A stretch of 64,000 nt of DNA from Corynebacterium hindlerae (GTDB taxonomy: Bacteria; Actinomycetota; Actinomycetes; Mycobacteriales; Mycobacteriaceae), in the NCBI RefSeq assembly GCF_014117265.1, contig NZ_CP059833.1:372001-436000 (forward strand). Direction: 5' to 3'. Of the stretch, positions 36,416 to 46,085 are shown one piece after another (position 1 is the first letter of the stretch; each line of letters starts with the position of its first letter). Made by a program: the position numbers and the translations under genes. Under the pieces are notes generated by a model, which was not told the origin of the DNA, searched no databases, and saw only the letters and a program-made list of their open reading frames with translations.

Positions 36416-38227
36416 TTATTTTTGTCCGTCGATGAGCCGGAAGAAGTGGTCGGTGACCGCGACGGACGTTTCCGACCCGCCACCACCGACGATGAGGGTG
36501 GCGAAGGCGATGTCATCGCTGCGGTAGCCAGCAAACCAGGCGTGGGAACCGCCGTTGAATTCGGCTTCACCGGTCTTGCCGTGCAGCTCGCCGCCGGTTT
36601 GCTGCATGCCACGGGCGGTACCGGAGGTAACCACGGAGCGCATCATGCCGCGCAGATTATCGACGACCACAGGGTCCGGAGCCGGGACCTCCTCACTGAC
36701 CTCGGTGCGGTGACCCGCGATTAGGAATGGCATCGGTGTCTTGCCCGCAGCGGCGGTTGCGGCGACCAATGCCATCCCGAATGGGCTCGCTAGGTCGAGG
36801 CCCTGGCCGTACCCCTCGTCGACACGCTGCATGAATTCCTCACCACGGGGCACCGCGCCGGTCATCGTGTCCAGGCCAGGGATGCGATAGTCGACGCCGA
36901 GGCCGAAGCTTTTCGCCATGTCTTGCAGCTGGCCAGGTTGGAGTCGGCTGGAGATGTCCGCGAAGGTGGTGTTGCAGGACTGGGCGAAGGCATCATCGAG
37001 TGAGGTGTTGCCACGGGAGAAGCCGTTGTAGTTGGTGACGATGCGAGGCCCGACCTCCATCGTGCCGGGGCATGGCACGGTAGACCCCGGGTTGATCCCT
37101 TCATGAGCCATGCCGGCAGCGGCGGTAATCATCTTGAACGTCGAGCCTGGTGGGTATTGGCCCATCAGGGCAGGGTCGCCGTCCTCATCCGCGAGTTTCG
37201 TTTGCGCCACAGCGAGAATCTCGCCACTGGATGGCCGGATAGCCACCAGCATGGTTTTGCGATCCTTGCGCAGGTCAACTGCCTGCTGCGCCGCTTGCTG
37301 CAAGTGGTGATCCAGGCTAATGCGCACCGCGGGCGCGAGCTGAGGTTCATGCCGCTCCAAAGAATCGATCGCCGCGCCGTTTTGGTTCACCACCGCTACG
37401 TGCCAGCCATTCGCTCCTTCGAGTTCGTCGGCAACGATCTTTTCCACCCGCGACATGATCTCCGGGGCGAACGTCGGATCCGAACGGACCATCGCGGCTT
37501 CCTCGTTCACAATCACACCAGGAATACCGCGCAGCTCATCAGCCACCCGCTTCCCTTCCGGGCCACCAACGACGGCCACCGAATAGGTTCCCTTGAAATC
37601 CGCGAGGTTCCGGGCCAACACGGACTGGTTGATCTGAGGAACCGCTTCATTCGCCGCCCGGGCCTCATTGATGACCGTTGCGACGCGAGCCGCTACCCCA
37701 GTCAGGTTGCCCGCTTCTGACGTGTTGATCAGCACGCGGGCCACGCTGCCCGGCTGCAGCACATCAGCGCCGTCGGCGCTGACCACCCGGGACTTTTTCG
37801 CCTCCAAGGCCCGCAGTTCCAGGTGCTGGTTATTGCCGAGTTTCGGGTGGATGACCGTCGGCAAGAAGCGCACCTTCCATTCACCCTTCACCTTCGTGAG
37901 CGTGATCTGGGAGCTATAGGCGAAATTGCGCTCGCGAGGCAGTCGCCAATCCATCTGTACATCCGCCGTCGCGAGAGTGTCTTGATTGCTGACCTTCGTC
38001 ACGGACGCGTCCAAGCCCTCCGCCTGCATGCCGTCAATCGTCTGCCGCAACATCAGCGTCGTCTGATCAGGGTTATCCGTAAGAGACGCCGCCTTTTCGA
38101 TATCCCCCTCGGCCATGGACTGCACAAACTCCTGTGCCACCGGATCCGCAATATCCGGCTTCGGCGTGCACGACGCAGCGCACGTGGCAACCAGTGATGC
38201 GACGACAACAGCAGATAGGGCTCTCAT
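36416..38227 (-). CDS. Penicillin-binding protein, MecA_N/transpeptidase lipoprotein
   Basis: A 603-residue class B penicillin-binding protein. The N-terminal hydrophobic signal ends in AASC, a possible lipobox. A NTF2-like MecA_N domain (residues about 30-150) and a dimerisation domain precede the transpeptidase domain, whose motifs are STFK (serine at about residue 362), SCN, and KTGE near the C-terminus. It cross-links peptidoglycan outside the membrane. The MecA_N type often has low beta-lactam affinity, but that cannot be deduced here. The frame is open to 38308, but the ATG at 38227 opens the signal sequence. Confidence 0.92.
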   Translation of the reverse strand: MRALSAVVVASLVATCAASCTPKPDIADPVAQEFVQSMAEGDIEKAASLTDNPDQTTLMLRQTIDGMQAEGLDASVTKVSNQDTLATADVQMDWRLPRERNFAYSSQITLTKVKGEWKVRFLPTVIHPKLGNNQHLELRALEAKKSRVVSADGADVLQPGSVARVLINTSEAGNLTGVAARVATVINEARAANEAVPQINQSVLARNLADFKGTYSVAVVGGPEGKRVADELRGIPGVIVNEEAAMVRSDPTFAPEIMSRVEKIVADELEGANGWHVAVVNQNGAAIDSLERHEPQLAPAVRISLDHHLQQAAQQAVDLRKDRKTMLVAIRPSSGEILAVAQTKLADEDGDPALMGQYPPGSTFKMITAAAGMAHEGINPGSTVPCPGTMEVGPRIVTNYNGFSRGNTSLDDAFAQSCNTTFADISSRLQPGQLQDMAKSFGLGVDYRIPGLDTMTGAVPRGEEFMQRVDEGYGQGLDLASPFGMALVAATAAAGKTPMPFLIAGHRTEVSEEVPAPDPVVVDNLRGMMRSVVTSGTARGMQQTGGELHGKTGEAEFNGGSHAWFAGYRSDDIAFATLIVGGGGSETSVAVTDHFFRLIDGQK

Positions 38228-38314
38228 GAAAACCAAGCCTAACAGCGAGGCCACCCTATCTTGGGGAGGCAGGGCGAGCTCTTTGGGAGGGGCTGCGGTT
38301 GGCCCCAAACCCGC

Positions 38315-38953
38315 CTAGAAGATCCCCCGCTTGCGCGCTTCCACGACGGCGGCGGTCCGGGAGGTGACGCCGAGCTTGGTGAATGCATTGCCGAGGTGCG
38401 ATTTGATGGTGGCTTCGGTGAGGAAGAGCTCTTTGGCGATGTCTCGGTTCGATTTGCCTTCGCTCACCAGGCGCAGCACTTCCATTTCGCGTGCGGTGAG
38501 GTTGACGCTGGGGTTGCGCATGCGGCCCATGAGGCGGGTGGCGACTTTCGTGGAGAGCACCGACTCCCCCACCGCCGCTTGACGCACGCCTGCTACCAGC
38601 ACTGATGGGTCGGAGTCTTTGAGTAAGTAACCGACAGCACCCGCGGAGACGGCCCCCACGACATCGGCGTCGGTGGAATAGTTCGTCACCACGAGTACTT
38701 GTGGCGCGTTGGGTTGTTCGCGGATCATCCGGGTGGCGCGCACTCCGCCGGATTCGGCGTCTTCGCCCGGCCCATCGCCGAAGCGTAGGTCCATGAGCAC
38801 GAGGTCGAGGTCGGGGTGGGCTCGTACAAAGGACACGGCTTCTTCTGGGGTGGCGACTTCGCCTACCACCGTGATGTCGTCATCGTCTTCCAGGACTGCT
38901 TTGAGCCCGGCGCGGATGACGGGATGGTCGTCGGCAAGCAGCACGCTAATCAT
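38315..38953 (-). CDS. chrA: Heme-responsive response regulator ChrA (NarL/LuxR type)
   Basis: A 212-residue response regulator: receiver domain with acidic pocket DD at 8-9 and phosphoacceptor D55 in LVLMDLRFGD, and a C-terminal LuxR-type HTH (LTAREMEVLRLVSEGKSNRDIAKELFLTE in two parts). In C. glutamicum and C. diphtheriae the gene at this position, next to hrtBA and a PBP gene, is chrA; it activates hrtBA in heme and represses its own operon. The identification here rests on the conserved order map-PBP-chrA-chrS-hrtB-hrtA-ispG. Its start overlaps the chrS stop by 8 bp. Confidence 0.75.
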   Translation of the reverse strand: MISVLLADDHPVIRAGLKAVLEDDDDITVVGEVATPEEAVSFVRAHPDLDLVLMDLRFGDGPGEDAESGGVRATRMIREQPNAPQVLVVTNYSTDADVVGAVSAGAVGYLLKDSDPSVLVAGVRQAAVGESVLSTKVATRLMGRMRNPSVNLTAREMEVLRLVSEGKSNRDIAKELFLTEATIKSHLGNAFTKLGVTSRTAAVVEARKRGIF

Positions 38954-40091
38954 GTGACACCTCCATCGGGATCCGCACGCTCACACCCGTGCCCCCGTCC
39001 GATTCGATAGTAACCGTCCCACCCAGCTTATCGACGCGCCGCCGCACCCCCGCAAGCCCGTAAGAATTCGGGCCCACCGACGCCGGGTCAAAGCCCACCC
39101 CATCATCCACCACGTCCAGGGACACCGCGTCCGAATCAAACGTCAGCGTGACATTCGCACGGGTAGCATGCGCATGGGCAACCACATTAGCCAGCAGCGT
39201 TTGAGTAATCCGCACGAGCGCACTTTCCAGCGGCTCCGGAAGTTCCGTCGCGGGCCCATCCACATGAAAGCGCACCGCGTTGCCCATCGGAGTGGTAGAA
39301 CACACCCGGGCTAGCGCCACCGGCAGCGACGACCCGGCCAGCGGCTCGGGCTGCAGGGCCGCGATGATACGACGCGTTTCGCTCAGATTCTGCGCCGCCG
39401 TCTGACGCGCCAATTGCAAGGTCTCAACCAGGGCGGAATCACCCAGCTCGACGGCTTTCTTCTCAGCCGAGTGCAACAACAGCTGAATAGAGCTCAGGCC
39501 TTGGGCGACCGTGTCATGGATATCCCCGGCCAGCCTGGTGCGCTCGCTCAATTCGCCGGCGGCGCGGGCCATCTCTGTCGCTTGAGCCTTGGTTTCAATC
39601 AGTTCAGAGATCGCATCGGCGCGGGCCTGCGACTCTGTGATCAACAGCCGGAACCCCAGTCCCACCGCAAGCGCCACACCAGCACCGATCGCAGGACCGA
39701 TAATGGAACCGATCCCCGGCCCTGAGTGCCGCAACAACACTAGAATCGTGACCAGGGTCAACACACTCACGTACGCCACACTGCGCCAGCCACCGTAAGC
39801 GTGCGTGATGGCGAAGAACAGGGGAAATGCTAGGAAAGCCGCGTCCTCGCTGTAGTAGAGAAAAATCGCAAAGGCCGCCACCGTCACCAACATGAGTGCC
39901 GGTGACCACGTCTTGCCCAGCACTCGCGACCACTCCCACCCCGCCAGCGAAAAAGTAAAAATCACTGCCGCTACAATCGCCGCTCCGGTTGCCCCGCGAA
40001 CCACCGCAAGGATAATCAGCGCAGCGACCAGGACAAACATGAACGCGTGCAACCAACGCCACGCGGAGTGTAGGAGGTGTGTCGTCGCCAT
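38946..40091 (-). CDS. chrS: Heme-sensing histidine kinase ChrS
   Basis: A 381-residue membrane histidine kinase. Six hydrophobic segments fill residues about 10-155 with almost no extracytoplasmic domain, which fits the intramembrane heme sensing reported for ChrS. The HisKA_3 phosphoacceptor is H192 in AGDIHDTVAQGLSS, followed by the N box NVVAHAHATRANV and the G box DDGVGFDP. Together with ChrA it should respond to heme. ATG 40091 is used; a TTG at 40100 is possible. It is divergent from hrtB, with 113 bp between the genes. Confidence 0.75.
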   Translation of the reverse strand: MATTHLLHSAWRWLHAFMFVLVAALIILAVVRGATGAAIVAAVIFTFSLAGWEWSRVLGKTWSPALMLVTVAAFAIFLYYSEDAAFLAFPLFFAITHAYGGWRSVAYVSVLTLVTILVLLRHSGPGIGSIIGPAIGAGVALAVGLGFRLLITESQARADAISELIETKAQATEMARAAGELSERTRLAGDIHDTVAQGLSSIQLLLHSAEKKAVELGDSALVETLQLARQTAAQNLSETRRIIAALQPEPLAGSSLPVALARVCSTTPMGNAVRFHVDGPATELPEPLESALVRITQTLLANVVAHAHATRANVTLTFDSDAVSLDVVDDGVGFDPASVGPNSYGLAGVRRRVDKLGGTVTIESDGGTGVSVRIPMEVSHD

Positions 40092-40204
40092 GACACTCAA
40101 GCTTAATCACAAGGGGTAGGAAAGAAACCTAGACAAAAGTAGCAGACGAATTCCCTCCGTCTCCCCGATGTAGACACATCACCTTCGGAGCCACAATAGG
40201 AGCC
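40092..40204. promoter_or_regulatory. Divergent chrSA / hrtBA promoter region
   Basis: 113 bp between the chrS and hrtB start codons. In C. glutamicum and C. diphtheriae phosphorylated ChrA binds here to activate hrtBA and repress chrSA. I could not pick out a certain ChrA box by eye. The hrtB ribosome site is AGGAG, 5 nt before its ATG. Confidence 0.55.
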
Positions 40205-41146
40205 ATGTACCAAGGCTTTAAAGAACTCCGTCGCGCGCCCGGACGCAGCGCACTGATCACCACCACCATCGGTCTGATCGCCGTGCTCGTGAGTTTCCTG
40301 TCCGCACTCACCGCAGGGCTGTCTCACCAGTCGATCTCCGCACTGGAATACCTCACCGAGGGCAAGACCATGATCGTCGCCGACAACGGCGCATCCACGC
40401 TCTCGGGTTCTCGGGTCCCAGCGACACTCGCGGACGAAGTCGGGGGAACCCCGCTGTATGTCGGCCGGGATCGGGTTGGTGACACCCCGGTCGCCATCAT
40501 GCCGGATCCAAGCTTGAGTGGTAACGAAGCCAAAGTCAACGGCACCCTGGACGCCCCAGTCGACCTGACCCTGGCCGACAAGGACGTCCACGTTGAAGGC
40601 ACCCAAGACCTGTGGCTCGACCACGTCCCAGTGGTGCTCGTTTCTCCCGAAAACGCAGCTCAGGGCGAGCCTGCCGCGATCCTGGTAGACCACGAGGTCA
40701 CCGCACCGGAAGGCACCAAGGTCCTCACCGGCAAGGACATCCTGAAAACCTCCGCAAGCTACACCGGCGAAAACCTGTCCCTCACCACCATGACCACTCT
40801 CCTGTTTGCCATCTCGGCCCTCGTGGTTGGCGCGTTCTTCACTGTGTGGACGATCCAGCGTCTCGGCGGCATCGCCATCACCTTGGCGCTCGGCGCGGCC
40901 CGCAAAGTCGTCATCTCTGACGCCCTCACCCAGGCTCTGCTCGTGCTGGTCGGTGGCGTGGCAGCCGGCACCCTCCTGACCATTACGGTTGCTAGCTTCG
41001 CCCCAGACAGCCTCCCGGTTTCCCTCACGTGGTCCACCACCGCACTGCCCGCCGCGATCCTCATCGCCTGTGGCCTCGCCGGTGCCGCGTTCTCCCTCTT
41101 CCCGATCTTCCGCGTTGACCCACGCAGCGCACTCGCCAACGCTTAA
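40205..41146 (+). CDS. hrtB: Heme exporter permease HrtB (FtsX/MacB-type)
   Basis: A 313-residue permease. One membrane helix near the N-terminus (about residues 20-42), a large extracytoplasmic domain (about 45-190) and three C-terminal helices give the FtsX-like topology of MacB-type ABC permeases. With HrtA it pumps excess heme out of the membrane. The gene follows the divergent chrSA promoter and is joined to hrtA by an 11-bp gap. The assignment is by context and topology; other MacB-type substrates cannot be excluded from sequence alone. Confidence 0.75.
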   Translation: MYQGFKELRRAPGRSALITTTIGLIAVLVSFLSALTAGLSHQSISALEYLTEGKTMIVADNGASTLSGSRVPATLADEVGGTPLYVGRDRVGDTPVAIMPDPSLSGNEAKVNGTLDAPVDLTLADKDVHVEGTQDLWLDHVPVVLVSPENAAQGEPAAILVDHEVTAPEGTKVLTGKDILKTSASYTGENLSLTTMTTLLFAISALVVGAFFTVWTIQRLGGIAITLALGAARKVVISDALTQALLVLVGGVAAGTLLTITVASFAPDSLPVSLTWSTTALPAAILIACGLAGAAFSLFPIFRVDPRSALANA

Positions 41147-41157
41147 AGGAGTCTCCC

Positions 41158-41850
41158 ATGCTTCAGTTTTCCCACGTCAGCCTCGATATTCAAGATGGCA
41201 GCACCACCCGGCGCCTCCTCGATGACGTTTCCTTCTCCGCCGCTCCCGGCGAAGTCCTCGGCATCACTGGCCCTTCCGGCTCCGGCAAATCAACGCTGCT
41301 TGCCATTGCTGGGCTCTTGCAGCCACCAACCACGGGTGGTGTGTGGCTCGATGACACCTCCCTCACCGTCACCGGTCGTGAAGCCGCCAAGATTCGCCGC
41401 GAAAAGATCGGTATTGTGTTCCAGCGTCCTAACTTGGTGTCGTCGTTAAGCGTGCGCGAGCAGCTCCTGCTCATGCCGCACCTCGGTCGCGTCCTTCCAC
41501 TGCCACGGTCCGTGAAGCGGGCTGCGGCAGAGCGCGCGGAGGAGCTGCTGGACGCGGTGGGCCTCGCTGGGATGGGCGACCGCCGCATCAGTGAGCTGTC
41601 CGGCGGGCAGCAGGCGCGCGTCAACCTCGCGCGGGCACTGATGAACAGCCCTGAGCTGCTGCTTATCGACGAACCAACGGCCGCACTCGATTCCCACAGC
41701 GCCGATCGTGTCACCGACCTCATCATGGAGCTCGTGCACGAAAATCAGATGCCTGCCCTGTACGTGTCCCACGACCAGGAGCAAATAGCAAAACTCGACC
41801 GCACGATCACTGTCGTGGACGGCCGAGTTCAGGTGCCAGCTACTGTGTGA
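41158..41850 (+). CDS. hrtA: Heme exporter ATP-binding protein HrtA
   Basis: A 230-residue ABC ATPase of the LolD/MacB class: Walker [10 protein letters not shown] at residues 38-46, a Q-loop in VFQRPNLV, signature LSGGQQARV and Walker [11 protein letters not shown]. It powers HrtB. AGGAG lies just before its ATG. The 3' end overlaps the convergent ispG gene by 11 bp. The Walker B region carries one copy of the 11-mer GCTTATCGACG (41661-41671), here as Leu-Ile-Asp codons. Confidence 0.78.
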   Translation: MLQFSHVSLDIQDGSTTRRLLDDVSFSAAPGEVLGITGPSGSGKSTLLAIAGLLQPPTTGGVWLDDTSLTVTGREAAKIRREKIGIVFQRPNLVSSLSVREQLLLMPHLGRVLPLPRSVKRAAAERAEELLDAVGLAGMGDRRISELSGGQQARVNLARALMNSPELLLIDEPTAALDSHSADRVTDLIMELVHENQMPALYVSHDQEQIAKLDRTITVVDGRVQVPATV

Positions 41851-43000
41851 TGCTGACTGTAGGAGCGCCGGTGACCGTGGTATCACCCATGGTCTCGGCG
41901 ATTTTCATTGCCTCGTCAATGAGGGTCTCCACGATCTGAGACTCAGGGACGGTCTTAATCACCTCACCCTTGACAAAGATCTGGCCCTTGCCGTTACCGG
42001 AAGCAACGCCAAGATCGGCGTCGCGCGCCTCACCAGGGCCGTTAACAACACAACCCATGACGGCCACGCGCAATGGCACATCCATGCCTTCCAGACCAGC
42101 CGTTACTTCTTCAGCCAGCTTGTACACGTCTACCTGGGCGCGGCCACAGGATGGGCAGGACACAATTTCCAGCTTGCGGGGGCGCAGGTTCAGGGACTGT
42201 AGGATCTGATCGCCGACCTTGATCTCTTCCTTCGGATCGGCGGACAGGGACACGCGGATGGTATCGCCAATTCCCTCGGCCAGCAGCGCACCAAACGCCA
42301 CAGCTGACTTGATAGTGCCCTGGAATGCTGGGCCGGCTTCCGTCACGCCGAGGTGCAGCGGGTAATCGCACTGTGCGGCCAGCTGGCGGTATGCCTCCAC
42401 CATCACCACCGGGTCATTGTGCTTCACGGAAATGGCGATGTCGCCAAAGCCGTGCTCTTCAAACAGACCTGCCTCCCACAACGCGGACTCCACCAACGCT
42501 TCCGGGGTCGCCTTCCCGTATTTGTCCATGATGCGCTTGTCCAGGGAACCAGCATTCACGCCGATACGGATCGGGATGTTCGCATCTCCTGCAGCCTTGG
42601 CTACTTCCTTCACACGGCCATCGAATTCCTTGATGTTGCCGGGATTCACACGAACGGCGGCGCAACCAGCGTCGATGGCGGCGAAAATGTACTTCGGTTG
42701 GAAGTGGATGTCAGCGATCACCGGGATCGGGGACTTCTTCGCGATGACGGGCAGCGCCTCCGCGTCCACCGTCTTCGGGCACGCCACGCGCACAATGTCA
42801 CAACCCGTGGCAGTCAACTGCGCGATCTGCTGCAAGGTGGCATTGACGTCATGCGTCTTGGTGGTGGTCATGGACTGCACCGAAATTGGGTAATCGGAAC
42901 CGACACCGACCTTCCCCACCATCAGCTGCCGGGTCTTACGCCGCGGCGCCAACGTTGGCAGTGGTGCGTCTGGAATTCCGAGGCCGATGGGAGTTGACAC
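41840..43000 (-). CDS. ispG: 4-hydroxy-3-methylbut-2-enyl diphosphate synthase
   Basis: A 386-residue [4Fe-4S] enzyme of the MEP isoprenoid pathway that converts MEcPP to HMBPP. The TIM-barrel start is [17 protein letters not shown], and [16 protein letters not shown] is typical. The C-terminal cluster-binding cysteines are visible in [11 protein letters not shown] and [15 protein letters not shown]. It forms a run with rseP and dxr on the minus strand, the same order as in mycobacteria and C. glutamicum, and dxr belongs to the same pathway. Confidence 0.97.
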   Translation of the reverse strand: MSTPIGLGIPDAPLPTLAPRRKTRQLMVGKVGVGSDYPISVQSMTTTKTHDVNATLQQIAQLTATGCDIVRVACPKTVDAEALPVIAKKSPIPVIADIHFQPKYIFAAIDAGCAAVRVNPGNIKEFDGRVKEVAKAAGDANIPIRIGVNAGSLDKRIMDKYGKATPEALVESALWEAGLFEEHGFGDIAISVKHNDPVVMVEAYRQLAAQCDYPLHLGVTEAGPAFQGTIKSAVAFGALLAEGIGDTIRVSLSADPKEEIKVGDQILQSLNLRPRKLEIVSCPSCGRAQVDVYKLAEEVTAGLEGMDVPLRVAVMGCVVNGPGEARDADLGVASGNGKGQIFVKGEVIKTVPESQIVETLIDEAMKIAETMGDTTVTGAPTVSITQ

Positions 43001-43061
43001 GGTGAGTGCTCCTTACACAAAGCGCATGAAAATAGTGGCTACAGTCTAGCACCGGCAGCGC

Positions 43062-44246
43062 TTAGCCGAAGAGCCTCACCGGGTTGACAATGTCCGCCAG
43101 AATCACGATCACACCCAGCACCAGCAACGTTCCCGTCATCACCACGGTCAACGGCATGAGCTTGGTGTAATCCGCAGGGCCTGCTGGCTGCAGCCCGCGC
43201 AAGCCACGCACCCAATCCCGCAGCTTCTCCCACAGCACCACCGCGATGTGCCCGCCGTCGAGCGGTGGCAGCGGGATCAGATTAAATAGTGCGAGGAAGA
43301 AGTTCAGGCTGGCGAGCATCATCAGGAACGTTGCCCATTGGGCGCGCTCCACCATCTCGCCACCCACGCGGGAGGCACCGACAACACTCATCGGGCTGGT
43401 GTCGGCGCGTTCCGCCCCGAAGATCGACGCCAACACTCCTGGCACCTGCGCTGGCAACGACGCCAGCCCCTGCACCGTAGCTCCTAACATGTTTCCAGTG
43501 AAGGATGCGGTGGCGGGGAGGGCGTCGATAAGCCCGTATTGCTTGATCGCGTCCTTCGGCGGCGCGGAGACGATGCCGATGGCGCCCACCGTGACTTTCT
43601 GGCCGTCTTGGGTTTCCCGCTCGACGGATGGGACGGCCACGGTTACCGGCGTGACGCTGCCCGCCCGCTCCACGTCCAGAACAACGTGCTGGCCAGGCTT
43701 TTCGATAATCACCTTGCGCACATCCATAAACGATTGTGCCGGCACCCCATCGACGGCAAGAATCCGGTCCCCAGCCTTGATTCCAGCAGCAGCCGCCGGC
43801 CCCTCGTCCGTGCACCCCAGCGTGACGCAGGTGGTTTCCGCCACGGTAGCGGTGAAATCGGCCTTGGGGTTCGGCAGGCCCGCGCTCACTGCCACCACAT
43901 AAAGCACCAGCATGCCGACGACTATGTTCATCGCCACGCCACCCAGCAGCGTCGCCACCCGAGCCCACCACGGCTTGTCTACCATGGCGTACGGCTTTTC
44001 CTCAGGGGTAATCTCATCGACCGCCGTCATTCCAGCGATGTCACAGAACCCACCCAGGGGCACGGCCTTGAAACCGTAGGTGGTGTGTCCTCTGGTGAAT
44101 TGGAACAGCGTGGGGCCAAAGCCGATGAAGAAGCGGCGCACCCGCATGCCACAGGCCCGCGCCACGCTGTAGTGGCCCCACTCGTGCAGTCCAATGGTGA
44201 TCGCGATTCCCAATGCGAAAAGGGCTACGCCCGCGAAATAGCTCAC
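43062..44246 (-). CDS. rseP: RIP metalloprotease, RseP/Rip1 family
   Basis: A 394-residue intramembrane site-2 protease. The zinc motif HEWGH is at residues 21-25 in the first helix; the third zinc ligand is in NLIPLPPLDGGH. A central PDZ domain (GIKAGDRILAVDGVPAQSF) regulates substrate entry. Mycobacterial Rip1 cleaves anti-sigma factors and other membrane substrates; targets here are unknown. The gene lies between dxr and ispG with short gaps. Confidence 0.93.
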   Translation of the reverse strand: MSYFAGVALFALGIAITIGLHEWGHYSVARACGMRVRRFFIGFGPTLFQFTRGHTTYGFKAVPLGGFCDIAGMTAVDEITPEEKPYAMVDKPWWARVATLLGGVAMNIVVGMLVLYVVAVSAGLPNPKADFTATVAETTCVTLGCTDEGPAAAAGIKAGDRILAVDGVPAQSFMDVRKVIIEKPGQHVVLDVERAGSVTPVTVAVPSVERETQDGQKVTVGAIGIVSAPPKDAIKQYGLIDALPATASFTGNMLGATVQGLASLPAQVPGVLASIFGAERADTSPMSVVGASRVGGEMVERAQWATFLMMLASLNFFLALFNLIPLPPLDGGHIAVVLWEKLRDWVRGLRGLQPAGPADYTKLMPLTVVMTGTLLVLGVIVILADIVNPVRLFG

Positions 44247-44265
44247 CGTCCGTGTACTCCCCTGC

Positions 44266-45420
44266 TTAGTTAGCTAGCCGGTCCACAACCTTGTTGGCTC
44301 GGCGACGTGCCTCGTCTTCTGTGGCGATAACATCGTCGACGTTAGACGGTACACCAGCGAACTCGCTCGCCCCACTGAGCACCTCAGCCACCGTGTCCAC
44401 GATGTGCGGGAACTTGATCCGACGCTGCAGGAACGCGGCTGCGGCCTCCTCGTTTGCGGCGTTATACACCGCCGGGAACGTGCCCCCCTGAGCCACTGCC
44501 TCGCGCGCCAGTTGCACCGCCGGGAATGCGACATCGTCCACTGGCTCAAACGTCCAGGTGTGCGCCTGAGTGAAGTCCAAGGCAGGCTGCGCTTTCTTCA
44601 CCCTCCGGGGCCAATCCAGCGCCATGGAGATCGGCAGCTTCATCGACGGTGGCGACGCCTGCGCGATGGTAGCGCCGTCGTGGAAAGTGACCATCGAGTG
44701 GATGATCGACTGCGGGTGCACGGAGATGTCGATAAGCTCCGGGGCCACGCCGAATAGCAGGCTCGCTTCAATAAGCTCCAATCCCTTATTGATCAGTGTG
44801 GCGGAATTAAGCGTGTTCATCTGCCCCATCGACCACGTCGGGTGCTGCGCCGCCTGCTCCGGAGTCACATCCCACATCTGCTCCCGGGTCCACCCGCGGA
44901 ACGGGCCGCCACTCGCCGTCAGCACAAAACGCGACACTTCCCCACGCTCACCAGACATCAGGCACTGCGCCATCGCAGAATGTTCGGAATCAACGGGCAC
45001 CAACTGACCCGGCTTCGCCTTTTCCAACACAATGTGCCCACCAGCCACCAAGGACTCTTTATTAGCGAGCGCCAGCGCCGCGCCCTGCTCCAGCGCACTC
45101 AGCGTCGACCGCAACCCCATCGACCCGACCAGCGCGTTGAGGACGGTATCGCAGGGGACGGCGTCGACAAGCTCGTGCGCCTGCTCAACGACGGCGCCAC
45201 CCAGCGCCTCACCGACCTCCCGCGCAGCAGCAGGCTTAGCGACGCACACCTGCCCCGGCCCCAACCCCCACGCTGCCGCTTGCTGAATGATCAACTTCGG
45301 GTCGGAGCCGCCCGCAGCGATACCGACAACCTCGAATTTATCGCGGTTATCGGCAATCACCTCCAGCGCCTGAGTGCCAATCGAACCAGTGCTACCAAGA
45401 ATCAGAACACGCTTTTTCAC
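44266..45420 (-). CDS. dxr: 1-deoxy-D-xylulose 5-phosphate reductoisomerase
   Basis: A 384-residue NADPH-dependent enzyme making MEP, the first committed step of the MEP pathway. The Rossmann motif [13 protein letters not shown] is near residues 9-21; [16 protein letters not shown] and the TASGGPFRG loop are catalytic or metal-binding signatures. [18 protein letters not shown] matches the helix next to the active site. It is the first gene of a likely dxr-rseP-ispG operon. Confidence 0.97.
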   Translation of the reverse strand: MKKRVLILGSTGSIGTQALEVIADNRDKFEVVGIAAGGSDPKLIIQQAAAWGLGPGQVCVAKPAAAREVGEALGGAVVEQAHELVDAVPCDTVLNALVGSMGLRSTLSALEQGAALALANKESLVAGGHIVLEKAKPGQLVPVDSEHSAMAQCLMSGERGEVSRFVLTASGGPFRGWTREQMWDVTPEQAAQHPTWSMGQMNTLNSATLINKGLELIEASLLFGVAPELIDISVHPQSIIHSMVTFHDGATIAQASPPSMKLPISMALDWPRRVKKAQPALDFTQAHTWTFEPVDDVAFPAVQLAREAVAQGGTFPAVYNAANEEAAAAFLQRRIKFPHIVDTVAEVLSGASEFAGVPSNVDDVIATEDEARRRANKVVDRLAN

Positions 45421-45585
45421 GCCCCCATTGTGGCACCCGGAAACGTGACATTCTCGCAGGACTCACCACTTTTGGGTGTAACTTCCTTCTCGCAGGTGGG
45501 GTCGGTGTCGAGAAAGAACGCCCCGCCAACTACAATGTGCAAAGATACTTAAGAAACAGTTTGCTTACATGAAGGAGCTAAGAAC

Positions 45586-45999
45586 GTGGCTGGTTCTCAC
45601 ACGATTGAGCCTGAGGTTCACAACGGCGTGTCTACCCTCGACGAGCCATCCGCAGCATGGGGCTGGCACGACATCGGACGTGGCCCAACCCAGATCGCTG
45701 GCTGGATCTCCGTCGCATTCCTCCTCGGCATGAACTTCGGTAACCACCGCGGCCACGTGGAAACCATCTGGCTCTGCGCCATCGCAGCCCTCATCGCCAT
45801 CGGCCTGCTCATCCAGCTGTTCCAGCCAAAGCTCTCCCAGGTTCGCACCGTCACCGCCCACAACAAGGCAGAAGGCCACGTCGAACCACACTGGACCTAC
45901 GAGCAGCAGACCCTCCAGGGCTCCCACGCAAACCTCACCGACGCGCAGCTGCGCGCCCTCAACGTCGATCCTTCCACCGTAAAAGGTGAACTGAACTAA
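45586..45999 (+). CDS. DUF2631 domain membrane protein
   Basis: A 137-residue protein with two membrane segments (about residues 42-56 and 64-86) flanked by polar ends. The preceding WGWHDIGRGP motif is conserved in actinobacterial DUF2631 proteins, which are usually encoded next to dxr. No biochemical role is known to me. It starts with GTG at 45586, behind GAAGGAG. A strong terminator follows the stop. Confidence 0.8.
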   Translation: MAGSHTIEPEVHNGVSTLDEPSAAWGWHDIGRGPTQIAGWISVAFLLGMNFGNHRGHVETIWLCAIAALIAIGLLIQLFQPKLSQVRTVTAHNKAEGHVEPHWTYEQQTLQGSHANLTDAQLRALNVDPSTVKGELN

Positions 46000-46011
46000 C
46001 AGGATTACTAC

Positions 46012-46047
46012 AAAAACCCTGCTCCCTACTTGGCGAGCAGGGTTTTT
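46012..46047 (+). terminator. Rho-independent terminator after the DUF2631 gene
   Basis: Perfect stem AAAAACCCTGCTC / GAGCAGGGTTTTT with a 10-nt loop, followed by more T residues. Symmetric enough to work in both directions. Confidence 0.9.
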
Positions 46048-46085
46048 GGTTTTGTTTCCTTGGTTTCCTGATTCAGGGCAGAATG

